64,000 bases of DNA from Shewanella japonica (GTDB lineage: Bacteria > Pseudomonadota > Gammaproteobacteria > Enterobacterales > Shewanellaceae): NCBI RefSeq assembly GCF_002075795.1, contig NZ_CP020472.1, positions 4,458,501 to 4,522,500 on the forward strand, in the 5' to 3' direction. The position numbers and the translations under genes were made by a program. Each line of letters starts with the position of its first letter. Position 1 is the first letter of the stretch. Below the pieces are notes generated by a model. That model did no database searches and was not told the DNA's origin. It worked only from the letters and a program-made list of their open reading frames with translations. Below are positions 33,001 to 45,801 of this stretch, one piece after another.

Positions 33001-36000
33001 CACAGTTGTTGCAACTGCGACTGATTCAAACGGTAACGACCTGTCTGCCAACGACACTGAAAACCTTGATGCTGTTGATGCTGAGCTAACAGTAGACTTA
33101 GTGATTGATGCATCTAACCAAGGCGACATCACTGGTACATCACAAGATATTCCAGCAGGCGGCACGGTCACTCTGGTTATTACCGATATTGCGGGCACTG
33201 CAATTACCATCACCGATGTGGCTGTTAATGCAGATGGCACTTACTCTGTCGATAATGTTGACCTCTCTACACTTGTGGATGGCGACATCACAGTTGTTGC
33301 AACTGCGACTGATTCAAACGGTAACGACCTGTCTGCCAATGACACTGAAAACCTCGATGCTGTTGATGCTGAGCTAACAGTAGACTTAGTGATTGATGCA
33401 TCGAACCAAGGTGATATCACTGGTACTAGTCAGGACATTCCAGCAGGTGGCACGGTCACTCTGGTTTTCACCGATATTGCGGGTACAACAATTACCATTA
33501 CCGATGTGGCTGTAAACGCTGACGGCACTTACTCTGTTGATAATGTTGACCTATCTACACTTGTGGATGGCGACATCACTGTTGTTGCAACCGCGACTGA
33601 TTCAAACGGCAATGACCTGTCTGCCAACGACACTGAAAACCTTGATGCCCTTTCAAGCAACATCACCGTTGATTTAGTTATCGATGGCGATAATAACGGT
33701 GACATCACTGGTACTAGTCAGGATATTCCAGCTGGCGGTACGGTCACTCTGGTTATTACCGATATTGCGGGCACAGCAATTACCATCACAGATGTGGCAG
33801 TCAATGCAGATGGCACTTACTCTGTTGATAACGTCGACCTATCAACGCTTGTGGATGGCGACATCACAGTTGTGGCGACCGCAACCGACAGCAACGGTAA
33901 CGACCTGTCTGCCAACGACACTGAAAACCTCGATGCTGTTGATGCTGAGCTAACAGTAGACTTAGTGATTGATGCATCTAACCAAGGTGACATCACTGGT
34001 ACTAGTCAGGATATTCCAGCAGGTGGCACGGTCACTCTGGTTATCACCGATATTGCTGGCACTGCAATTACCATCACCGATGTGGCAGTCAATGCAGATG
34101 GCACTTACTCTGTTGATAATGTTGACCTATCTACACTTGTGGATGGCGACATCACAGTTGTGGCAACCGCAACTGACAGCAACGGTAACGACCTGTCTGC
34201 CAATGACACTGAAAACCTCGATGCTGTTGATGCACAATTGACCGTAGATTTAGTTATCGATGGCGATAATAACGGTGACATCACTGGTACATCACAAGAT
34301 ATTCCAGCAGGTGGCACGGTCACTCTGGTTATTACCGATATTGCGGGCACAGCAATTACCATCACAGATGTGGCAGTCAATGCAGATGGCACTTACTCTG
34401 TTGATAACGTCGACCTATCAACGCTTGTGGATGGCGACATCACAGTTGTGGCGACCGCAACCGACAGCAACGGTAACGACCTGTCTGCCAACGACACTGA
34501 AAACCTCGATGCTGTTGATGCTGAGCTAACAGTAGACTTAGTGATTGATGCATCTAACCAAGGTGACATCACTGGTACTAGTCAGGATATTCCAGCAGGT
34601 GGCACGGTCACTCTGGTTATCACCGATATTGCGGGCACTGCAATTACCATCACCGATGTGGCAGTCAATGCAGATGGCACTTACTCTGTTGATAATGTTG
34701 ACCTATCTACACTTGTGGATGGCGACATCACAGTTGTGGCAACCGCGACTGATTCAAACGGCAATGACCTGTCTGCCAACGACACTGAAAACCTTGATGC
34801 CTTTCAAGTAACATCACCGTCGATTTAGTCATCGATGGCGATAATAACGGTGACATCACTGGTACATCACAAGACATTCCAGCAGGCGGCACGGTCACTC
34901 TGGTTATTACCGATATTGCTGGCACTGCAATTACCATCACCGATGTGGCAGTCAATGCAGATGGCACTTACTCTGTTGATAATGTTGACCTATCTACACT
35001 TGTGGATGGCGACATCACAGTTGTGGCAACCGCAACTGACAGCAACGGTAACGATTTATCGGCCAACGACACTGAAAACCTTGATGCTGTTGATGCACAA
35101 TTGACCGTTGATTTAGTCATCGATGGCGATAATAACGGTGACATCACTGGTACTAGCCAGGATATTCCAGCAGGTGGCACGGTCACTCTGGTTATTACCG
35201 ATATTGCGGGCACTGCAATTACCATCACAGATGTGGCTGTTAATGCAGATGGCACTTACTCTGTTGATAATGTTGACCTATCACGCTTGTGGATGGCGAC
35301 ATCACAGTTGTGGCAACCGCAACTGACAGCAACGGCAATGACCTGTCTGCCAACGACACTGAAAACCTTGATGCCCTTTCAAGTAACATCACTGTCGATT
35401 TAGTCATCGATGGCGATAATAACGGTGACATCACTGGTACTAGTCAGGATATTCCAGCAGGTGGCACGGTCACTCTGGTTATCACCGATATTGCGGGCAC
35501 ATCAATTACCATCACAGATGTGGCTGTTAATGCAGATGGCACTTACTCTGTCGATAATGTTGACCTATCAACCTTGGTGATGGCGACATCACAGTGGTTG
35601 CAACCGCAACTGATAGCAACGGTAACGATTATCGGCCAATGACACTGAAAACCTTGATGCCTTTCAAGCAACATCACCGTCGATTTAGTTATCGATGGCG
35701 ATAATAACGGTGACATCACAGGTACTAGTCAGGATATTCCAGCAGGTGGCACGGTCACTCTGGTTATTACGATATTGCGGGCACATCAATTACCATCACA
35801 GATGTGGCTGTTAATGCAGATGGCACTTACTCTGTTGATAATGTTGACCTCTCTACACTTGTGGATGGCGACATCACAGTCGTTGCAACCGCGACTGATT
35901 CAAACGGTAACGATTTATCGGCCAATGACACTGAAAACCTTGATGCCTTTCAAGCAACATCACCGTCGATTTAGTTATCGATGGCGATAATAACGGTGAC

Positions 36001-39000
36001 ATCACAGGTACATCACAAGACATTCCAGCTGGCGGCACGGTCACTCTGGTGATCACCGATATTGCGGGCACATCAATTACCATCGCAGATGTGGCTGTTA
36101 ATGCAGATGGCACTTACTCTGTCGATAATGTTGACCTATCAACCTTGGTTGATGGCGACATCACAGTGGTTGCAACCGCAACTGATAGCAACGGTAACGA
36201 TTTATCGCCAATGACACTGAAAACCTTGATGCCTTTCAAGCAACATCACCGTCGATTTAGTTATCGATGGCGATAATAACGGTGACATCACAGGTACTAG
36301 TCAGGATATTCCAGCAGGTGGCACGGTCACTCTGGTTATTACTGATATTGCGGGCACATCAATTACCATCACAGATGTGGCTGTTAATGCAGATGGCACT
36401 TACTCTGTTGATAATGTTGACCTCTCTACACTTGTGGATGGCGACATCACAGTCGTTGCAACCGCGACTGATCAAACGGTAACGATTTATCGGCCAATGA
36501 CACTGAAAACCTTGATGCCTTTCAGCAACTACCGTCGATTTAGTTATCGATGGCGATAATAACGGTGACATCACAGGTACATCACAAGACATTCCACAGG
36601 CGGCACGGTCACTCTGGTGATCACCGATATTGCGGGCACTGCAATTACCATCACAGATGTGGCAGTAACGCAGAGGCACTTACTCTGTTGATAATGTTGA
36701 CCTATCTACACTTGTGGATGGCGACATCACAGTGTTGCAACGCAACTGACAGCAACGGCAATGACCTGTCTGCCAACGACACTGAAAACCTTGATGCCCT
36801 TTCAAGTAACATCACCGTCGATTTAGTATCGATGGCGATAATAACGGTGACATCACTGGTACTAGTCAGGATATTCCAGCTGGCGGTACGGTCACTCTGG
36901 TGATCACCGATATTGCGGGCACTGCAATTACCATCACAGATGTGGCTGTTAATGCAGATGGCACTTACTCTGTTGATAATGTTGACCTATCAACGCTTGT
37001 GGATGGCGACATCACAGTGGTTGCAACTGCAACTGACAGCAACGGCAATGACCTGTCTGCCAACGACACTGAAAACCTTGATGCCTTTCAGTAACATACC
37101 GTGATTTAGTATCGATGGCGATAATAACGGTGACATCACAGGTACATCACAAGAATTCCAGCTGGCGGCACGGTCACTCTGGTTATCACCGATATTGCTG
37201 GCACCAATTACCATCACAGATGTAGCGTTAATGCAGATGGCACTTACTCTGTTGATAACGTTGACCTATCACACTTGTGGATGGCGACATCACAGTTGTG
37301 GCAACCGCGACTGACAAACGGAAGACCTGTCTGCCAACGACACTGAAAACCTCGATGCTTTCAGTACATCACCGTGATTTAGTATCGATGGCGATAATAA
37401 CGGTGACATCACTGGTACATCAGGATATTCCAGCTGGCGGCACGGTCACTCTGGTTATCACCGATATTGCTGGCACACAATTACCATCACGATGTGCGTA
37501 ATGCAGATGGCACTTACTCTGTTGATAATGTTGACCTATCAACGCTTGTGGATGGCGACATCACAGTTGTGGCACCGCAACTGACAGCAACGGCAATGAC
37601 CTGTCTGCCAACGACACTGAAAACCTGATGCTGTTGATGCTGAGCTAACAGTAGACTTAGTGATTGATGCATCTAACCAAGGTGACATCACTGGTACATC
37701 AAGATATTCCAGCAGGTGGCACGGTCACTCTGGTATCACCGATATTGCGGGCACTGCAATTACCATCACGATGTGGCAGTCAATGCAGATGGCACTTACT
37801 CTGTTGATAATGTTGACCTATCTACACTTGTGGATGGCGACATCACAGTTGTGGCAACCGCGACTGATTCAAACGGAACGACCTGTCTGCCAACGACACT
37901 GAAAACCTTGATGCTGTTGATGCTAGCTAACAGTAGACTTAGTGATGATGCATCTAACAAGGTGACATCACTGGTACATCAAGATATTCCAGCAGGCGGC
38001 ACGGTCACTCTGGTTATTACCGATATTGCGGGCACTGCAATTACCATCACCGATGTGGCAGTCAATGCAGATGGCACTTACTCTGTTGATAATGTTGACC
38101 TATCTACACTTGTGGATGGCGACATCACAGTTGTGGCAACCGCAACTGACAGCAACGGTAACGATTTATCGGCCAACGACACTGAAAACCTTGATGCTGT
38201 TGATGCACAATTGACCGTTGATTTAGTCATCGATGGCGATAATAACGGTGACATCACTGGTACTAGCCAGGATATTCCAGCAGGTGGCACGGTCACTCTG
38301 GTTATCACCGATATTGCGGGCACTGCAATTACCATCCAGATGTGGCTGTTAATGCAGATGGCACTTACTCTGTTGATAATGTTGACCTATCTACACTTGT
38401 GGATGGCGACATCACAGTGGTGGCAACTGCGACTGATAGCAACGGTAACGATTTATCGGCCAATGACACTGAAAACCTCGATGCTGTTGATGCTGAGCTA
38501 ACAGTAGACTTAGTGATTGATGCATCGAACCAAGGCGATATCACTGGTACATCACAAGATATTCCAGCAGGCGGTACGGTCACTCTGGTGATCACCGATA
38601 TTGCGGGCACAACAATTACCATCACCGATGTGGCCGTTAATGCAGATGGCACTTACTCTGTCGATAATGTTGACCTATCAACACTTGTGGATGGCGACAT
38701 CACAGTGGTGGCAACCGCGACTGATTCAAACGATAACGACCTGTCTGCCAATGACACTGAAAACCTCGATGCTGTTGATGCTGAGCTAACAGTAGACTTA
38801 GTGATTGATGCATCTAACCAAGGCGATATCACTGGTACATCACAAGATATTCCAGCAGGTGGTACGGTCACTCTGGTAATTACCGATATTGCGGGCACTG
38901 CAATTACCATCACAGATGTGGCTGTTAATGCAGATGGCACTTACTCTGTCGATAACGTTGACCTATCTACACTTGTGGATGGCGACATCACAGTGGTTGC

Positions 39001-42000
39001 AACCGCAACCGACAGCAACGGTAACGACCTGTCTGCCAACGACACTGAAAACCTTGATGCCCTTTCAAGCAACATCACCGTCGATTTAGTTATCGATGGC
39101 GATAATAACGGTGACATCACAGGTACTAGTCAGGATATTCCAGCAGGTGGCACAGTCACCTTGGTGATCACCGATATTGCTGGCACAACAATTACCATCA
39201 CCGATGTAGCCGTTAATGCAGATGGCACTTACTCTGTTGATAATGTTGACCTATCAACGCTTGTGGATGGCGACATCACAGTTGTTGCAACCGCAACTGA
39301 CAGCAACGGCAATGACCTGTCTGCCAATGACACTGAAAACCTTGATGCTGTTGATGCTGAGCTAACAGTAGACTTAGTGATTGATGCATCTAACCAAGGT
39401 GATATCACTGGTACATCACAAGATATTCCAGCAGGTGGCACGGTCACTCTGGTGATCACCGATATTGCTGGCACTGCAATTACCATCGCAGATGTGGCAG
39501 TCAATGCAGATGGCACTTACTCTGTTGATAATGTTGACCTATCTACACTTGTGGATGGCGACATCACTGTTGTTGCAACCGCGACTGATTCAAACGGCAA
39601 TGACCTGTCTGCCAACGACACTGAAAACCTTGATGCCCTTTCAAGCAACATCACCGTTGATTTAGTTATCGATGGCGATAATAACGGTGACATCACTGGT
39701 ACTAGTCAGGATATTCCAGCTGGCGGTACGGTCACTCTGGTTATTACCGATATTGCGGGCACAGCAATTACCATCACAGATGTGGCAGTCAATGCAGATG
39801 GCACTTACTCTGTTGATAACGTCGACCTATCAACGCTTGTGGATGGCGACATCACAGTTGTGGCGACCGCAACCGACAGCAACGGTAACGACCTGTCTGC
39901 CAACGACACTGAAAACCTCGATGCTGTTGATGCTGAGCTAACAGTAGACTTAGTGATTGATGCATCTAACCAAGGTGACATCACTGGTACATCACAAGAT
40001 ATTCCAGCAGGTGGCACGGTCACTCTGGTGATCACCGATATTGCGGGCACTGCAATTACCATCACCGATGTGGCAGTCAATGCAGATGGCACTTACTCTG
40101 TTGATAATGTTGACCTATCTACACTTGTGGATGGCGACATCACAGTTGTGGCAACCGCAACTGACAGCAACGGTAACGATTTATCGGCCAACGACACTGA
40201 AAACCTCGATGCTGTTGATGCTGAGCTAACAGTAGACTTAGTGATTGATGCATCTAACCAATGTGACATCACTGGTACTAGTCAGGATATTCCAGCAGGT
40301 GGCACGGTCACTCTGGTTATCACCGATATTGCGGGCACTGCAATTACCATCACAGATGTGGCTGTTAATGCAGATGGCACTTACTCTGTTGATAATGTTG
40401 ACCTATCTACACTTGTGGATGGCGACATCACAGTGGTTGCAACCGCAACCGACAGCAACGGCAATGACCTGTCTGCCAATGACACTGAAAACCTCGATGT
40501 CACTGACGGCTCTATCACTGTCGCCTTAACGGTTAATGATGGAACTGAAACAGCAAATATTTCTGGCAGCACTGTCGATGTTGCCCCTGGAAGCACTGTA
40601 ACGCTGACTCTCACAGATATCACTGGCGCAGTGCAAGTAGTGACTGGTGTAACTGTTAACAATGACGGTAACTATACAATTTCAGGTGTAGATATCTCTG
40701 GTTTAGCAGATGGTGATATCACCGTCGATGCTTCTGCTGAAGATCGTAATGGCAATACTGTTAGTGCAGATGATACTGACGAATTAGATTCGACCGCACC
40801 AACATTAGACATCACTGTCGCAGACGCCACTCTTGAGTTTGGTGTTTCAACCCTGGTTACATTTACATTTAGTGAGGCAGTCACTAACTTTAACTTAGTT
40901 GATGATGTCGTTGTTTCGGGTGGTACACTTACTAATCTCGTTACAAATGATGGCGGTGAAACTTGGACAGCCACATTCACTCCAACTGATGGCTACAGCG
41001 GCCCTGCTAGCATCACAGTGAATGACGATACCTACACAGATTTATCAGGTAACTTAGGTTCCGGTGATAGTGAAAACCTCACCATTGCAGACAACACGGT
41101 TGATGCCGTTGATGATGCTGTTGGCACCATATTCATAACGTCAGCAGATTCAGACAATAACTGGGTAAGCCCAGTAAATGCAGATGGAGAAGCTGACTTT
41201 ACTATCAGCGCAAGAAATGCTGATGGCAGCGTTGGCGCAATCTCAGTCAATGCCGCTGATAACCACATAGGCGTTGCTGGCTCGCCACGATCTGCTGGTC
41301 AAATTTCAGGACAAATTGAATATGACTCTGAAACAGGCACATCTGAAGCCATAATCATTGATTTCAATGGTCTTGTTAATCAAGCAGAATTTAGCGTTTC
41401 ACGTATGTTCGCTGATGAAAATAGTGGTGAACAAGGCACATGGTACGCTTACTATAATGGCCAATTAGTGGCTTCTGAAACCTTCACAACCTCAACCGGT
41501 ACAACAGGTAGTTTTACCATCAATACCGGTAACCTGGTATTTGACCAATTAGTCTTTGAGGCAGCGCCAACAATTAGCGAAGCCAACGGCGGCGCAGCAC
41601 TCGCAGACTCATCTGATTACTACTTAGATTCTGTTACTGTTACAGGCCCTGCATTAGTCGATGCGTACGTTGTGCAAGAAGATTCAACCTTGGTCATTAG
41701 CGATGTTTCTGAAGGGTTATTTGCTAATGATAGTGATGCGCAAAACCATGACTTTGACATCAGTCATGTCAACGGTAACGCATACGTCTACGGGCAAGAG
41801 ATTACGCTTACTAGCGGTGCTAAACTCATTATTAATGCTGACGGGACATACACCTATGATGTTAATGGTGCATTCGACAGTCTAACTGCAGGTGAATTAG
41901 ATACTGATACATTTACATATACGCTAACTGATGAATATGGCGCTGTCGACACCGCCACAGTTACCATCAACATTGTTGGTGTTAACTTAGTGCCAGAAAC

Positions 42001-45000
42001 AGTTGCAGATCAATTAGCAGTACTTGAAGGTGAATCGCTATTATTTAGTGCATCAGATCTACTCATCAATGACACAGATCCTGAAGGTGACAGCTTATCA
42101 GTAACTCGATTTGCTCCTGGCAACTCTGACGTCGATAGCATTGATGCGACACAAGCAGGACAAAGCTTCACCACCACACTGGGTGGCACCATCACAATTA
42201 ATAGCGATGGAAGCTATACGTATGAAGCACCACAAAACCTCGACCATACAAGTAGCGATACACTAGTTGATAGTTTCTATTACCAAGCTACCGATGGAAC
42301 TGGTGCCTCCTCTTGGACCCAAGTATCAATTGATGTAAATGATACAGCTCCTGTAGCTGAAGATGATACAGACCATGTTGGCTTTGGTGGTTTAGCATTT
42401 GGTGATGTCATAACGGCAGCAGGAACCGATGGCTCCGGAATTGATAACCTTGGCGCTGATAGTGCACAGATAACAAGTGTGACGTTTGGTGACGTGACTT
42501 ATAACGGTTTTGATGCTGATGGAAACCTGACTATCACCACAGATAAAGGTGTACTCACCATCAACCAAGATGGTAGTTATCAATACCAGTCAACTCAAAC
42601 TGATACGATTATTGATAGCTTATCATTCAATGACTTGGTCAATAATAATGGGGTTTCATTATATGGCTTTGGTAGTGGAGCATCGTTTAACTTCGATAGC
42701 TTAGGAGTGCCTGGTAATAACGTCGGAGATAATGGCTCTAGAATTGGGGTCAGCAACTCTACCATTAGCAATGGCGAACAACTTGTTATTGACCTTGGCT
42801 CTGAAGCTCCTTTCAATGCGTTAGACATTAGCTTAACCAATGTCGGTAACTCTGAAAGCGTCATTTGGACCGTTTATGATGCAGATGGCAATCTAGTAGA
42901 GACAGGTACAACGAATAGTAATAGCCTTAATATCTCTACCAGCTCGCCGTTCCAATATTTGGTACTTTCAGCAAATTCAGGTACAACATATGGCCTTAAT
43001 GCAATCACAGCTTCTTCCATTGGTGATGGTGTAATTTCTAGTGAGGAGTTTACTTACCAGCTCACAGATATTGATGGTGATTCAAGTACAGCGATATTAA
43101 CTGTAAACCAAGATTCGACCCCACTTGCTGAAAATAATGCCGCTATTGTATCCGAAGCAGGTTTGGCAGGCGGTACTGAAGAAGGAACCAATTCGCACAT
43201 TGCAACCGGAAACTTACTTGATAATGACTCTGGTGTTAGTAGTAGCACAGTCATTACGAGTATTGAAGGTGTCGTACCTGTCAATGGCATTATCTCAATA
43301 ACGACGGCAGATGGTGTATTAACCGTTTACACCGATGATAGCAACGGCTTTAGAGCGGGTGACTATCAGTATGAATTAACGTCTACAAATACAACCAGTA
43401 ACGATGTTTTAGAGAACTTCAATTACGTCATCGAAAACGGTGTTGGTGACACGAGCAGTGCCACTTTAACGGTATCAATTACTGATGATAAGCCGATGGT
43501 GAATGATATTGAGCAGAACTTGCAAGCAAGTGCTGCACCTATCACAACAAACTTGACCTTAGTATTAGATGTGTCAGGCAGTATGGACAACAGTGCAGGT
43601 AATGGTAAAACTTACCTAGAAACAGCAATAGAATCATTAACAGCACTTATCAATGAAGTCGACTCAACGGGTAATGTGAATGTTCAAATTGTTGCTTACT
43701 CAGATTCTGTTAGTAATTCTAGCTGGCTAATTGATGATATCGATGGCGCCATTAATTACTTAAATGCATTACAAGCTGGCGGTGGTACATATTACGATAG
43801 CGCCTTGAATGAAGTGATGTCGAATGTTGTCTTACCACCAGCAGACCAAAGCTTTGTTTACTTTATCTCTGACGGTGTGCCTTCAAGTGGACACAATATT
43901 GATGGAACTTTACAGAGTAACTGGGAAAGCTACCTTGATACTTATTATGATATTTCATTCGGTATCGGTATTGGCAATGCAGATTTAGATGAAATTTACC
44001 CAATTTCTTACCCTCAAACGACTGAAATAACAGAAGAAGAGCATGCGATCAAAGTTAACGATGCTGACGATTTAACGAATACAATTCTTGATTATTTCGA
44101 GTCCAATGCCGTTAGTGGCAGTTTAGGTATTCTCGGTACTAGCTCTACGGGTGTATTAGTTGGTGCCGATGGCGGTTATGTTAACCAAATCGTTGTCGAT
44201 AACACGACTTACTCGATTAATATGGCAGATCCGATCCAAGTTATCACCACTGCGCTTGGCGCGACATTCACCATTGATTTCTCAACTGGTGAATATAGTT
44301 ACTTTATTGATTCGACAGAAAACATTCTTAATGAGCAAGAAAATATCGAAGTCACAATTATCGATAATGATGGTGACTCAGATACATTGAACCTAGCTAT
44401 CAATATCGATTACTACGCTTCACTCGATGCCAATGTAAATAATGTCATTACTAACCAAGCTCAAGGCAGTAATATCACGATTGCAACTGAGTATTTAACC
44501 CATGGAGATGCAACGCCAAGCGATGCTCAGGTAACAAGTGTCAACGGAACCAATGCTTCATTAGCAAACGACGCTGTCACTGTTACTGCCGCAAATGATG
44601 AAGATTCTTTTGAATATACTTTAACAGGCAATGGTGCCAGTGACACAGCTGAAGTGTCCATTGATTATCAAAATTCCAATGTCCTCACAGGTACAGCAGA
44701 AAACGATATTATCATTGCGACGTCAACTGCTGTTAATCCGGCATCTTCTTTGATTAAAGCAACAGTGAAATCAGGAGATACCTATAATGCTTCCAACCAG
44801 TTCGGTTTTGAAGCAGCATTGCTCGCTGCAGGAATATCTATCACCCAAATAGAAATTAATCTCAGAGGTGGAGGTGATACCAATGCGATAGTAGACGTCA
44901 GTCAGTCTAATTTAGTAAAAGGAACTGACTCCGTTGGCATTAATGACAGTAATTCAAATATCTTTGCCAATATGACGCAAGATAGCGGAACACTGACCGC

Positions 45001-45712
45001 AGTATTTACGGCAGGAGACTTCACGAACGGAGATGAATTCTGGTTTGCGTTTGATACCGATAATTTAGGTAGTGACACTGGCGCAAGTTTAGTTGGTGCG
45101 ACATTCACGATTACCTTAAGTGACGGAACCATCCAAACTGGTACGTATATTTCCGATGGAAACTCAGGAGCAACAGGCAGCTTGTACTTTGCTGACGCGA
45201 TTCTTGAGGGCGGAGCCGGTGATGATGTACTCATTGGCGGTGAAGGTAACGATATGCTTATCGGTGGTTTAGGTGATGATTTACTTATCGGTGGCTTAGG
45301 TGATGATGTCTTAAGTGGCGGTGAAGGAAGTAACACCTTCGCATGGAATGCCAATGACACCGGCAGTGACACAATCACTGACTTCGACACCAGTAAAGAT
45401 AGCTTAGATTTACGCGATTTATTGGTGAATGAAGATCTATCTAACTTAGAAGACATGCTGAGCTTCAGTTACGACGGTAACAATACCACTATTGATGTCG
45501 ACGTTAATCTAGATGGCACTGCTGATCAAAAAATCGTGCTAAACGGTGTTGATTTAACTGACATCTACGGTAGTTCAGCTAATGGCGAAATCATTAACGG
45601 ACTGCTAGATGACGGCGCTTTAATCGTCGATACATCAGATAACGCATCCGCACAAAATGCTGCAGCAATCGATCCATTGGAAAATAACCTGGATGGTAAT
45701 ATTATTCCTTAA
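21029..45712 (+). CDS. bpfA: Giant RTX/Bap-type biofilm adhesin (BpfA/LapA family), reading frame interrupted in the repeat array
   Basis: ATG 21029 is set by GGAG eight bases upstream. The N-terminal retention module (1-120) has the LapG-type cleavage site TAAG at 114-117. A unique region, a Calx-beta domain (about 634-745), a cadherin/VCBS-like domain (855-945) and an EF-hand-like loop DANNDGIISEDE follow. Then come four 93-aa Ig-like units, 53 copies of a 96-aa Ig-like unit, VCBS/T1SS-143 domains (41.65-43.5 kb) and a von Willebrand A domain with DVSGS (from 43569). RTX nonapeptides (about 45.2 kb) and a type I secretion signal end the protein. Small deletions between about 34800 and 38337 put stops in the frame. 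Both outer parts are in the same frame; restoring 60 missing bases gives about 8247 aa. It mediates surface attachment in homologues. Whether the break is real or a consensus error is unresolved. Confidence 0.85.
24184..25291 (+). repeat. Four diverged 93-aa Ig-like repeats upstream of the main array
   Basis: Four units of about 279 bp begin with a TAP-like segment (near 24184, 24463, 24743, 25022). Each carries a D-N/G-xTPxIxGxTDxxPG strand pattern. They are clearly related but diverged, unlike the nearly identical 288-bp units that follow. Confidence 0.75.
29324..30675 (+). repeat. 1352-bp segment of the array, copy 1 of an exact duplication
   Basis: Line-by-line comparison shows identity to 32204-33555 at an offset of 2880 bases (ten units). 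It includes private variants such as GAAAGC for GAAAAC (Asn to Ser in ENL) and a GTTTTC codon pair. It spans about 4.7 units and shows block duplication rather than unit-by-unit homogenisation. Confidence 0.9.
32204..33555 (+). repeat. 1352-bp segment of the array, copy 2 of an exact duplication
   Basis: Identical to 29324-30675. The copies diverge immediately outside, at 29323 versus 32203 and at 30676 versus 33556. Confidence 0.9.
34800..38337 (+). other. Zone of clustered small deletions inside the repeat array (13 units)
   Basis: Successive landmark distances from 34717 to 38401 fall short of 288 by 1, 1, 1, 3, 1, 2, 8, 3, 10, 17, 6, 6 and 1 bases. No step is longer than 288. The first lesion is a missing C in the GATGCCCTTTC context at about 34800; the last is a missing A in ACCATCACAGATG at about 38336. 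Losses hit single bases in homopolymers and ordinary sequence alike. The adhesin frame is lost here and several short overlapping frames result. This looks like a poorly corrected consensus of a long repeat; true mutation is the alternative. Confidence 0.85.
38397..39180 (+). repeat. 784-bp segment identical to 30681-31464
   Basis: Offset 7716 bases. The pair shares the rare variant encoding SNDND instead of SNGND. Identity continues beyond 39180 with only two differences for about 280 more bases. It begins almost exactly where the damaged zone ends. Confidence 0.85.
45208..45340 (+). repeat. RTX nonapeptide calcium-binding repeats
   Basis: Five GGxGxD-type units (GGAGDDVLI, GGEGNDMLI, GGLGDDLLI, GGLGDDVLS, GGEGSNTF) form the calcium-binding beta-roll near the C terminus of the adhesin. 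They are followed by the DTITDFDTSKDSLDL segment common to type I secreted RTX adhesins. Confidence 0.9.
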
Positions 45713-45801
45713 ATACAACAATTTGTTGACGCTACGTAGTAATATGTTAGCGTCTGCACATTGTGCTTAACAAAACTATAATTACAAAGGATAAGTTATA
45801 A

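Larger units (their letters stand above)
25292..40495 (+). repeat. Array of 53 tandem 288-bp (96-aa) Ig-like repeats in the adhesin
   Basis: Counting the landmark ggatggcgac once per unit gives 25501 for the first and 40417 for the last. From 25501 to 34717 the distance is exactly 32 x 288. From 38401 to 40417 it is exactly 7 x 288. The 13 steps between are short by a total of 60 bases. The whole array is 15204 bp, equal to 53 x 288 minus 60. Units are nearly identical in the core (GTSQDIPAGGTVTLVITDIAG, ADGTYSVDNVDLSTLVDGD). The unit start varies among three linkers: DAVDAEL..DASNQGDI, DALSSNI..DGDNNGDI and DAVDAQL..DGDNNGDI. A diverged 54th copy follows at 40496-40792. Confidence 0.95.

Noticed and set aside
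25753..35255. Many 90-95 aa open frames on both strands repeating every 288 bases within the array
   Set aside because: They are shadows of the adhesin frame, created by codon periodicity in identical repeats; none has its own ribosome site or a plausible product.
34945..38501. A series of short plus-strand frames that look like separate small repeat proteins
   Set aside because: They are pieces of the adhesin produced by the clustered single-base losses; each matches part of the same 96-aa unit.
25292..40495. Possible CRISPR array or satellite because of the many regular repeats
   Set aside because: Units are 288 bp, have no spacers and encode one continuous protein domain in frame.
44902..45456. 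A 184-aa minus-strand frame opposite the adhesin C terminus
   Set aside because: It is Ser/Pro/Lys-rich nonsense opposite the RTX repeats; the plus-strand frame has clear domains.
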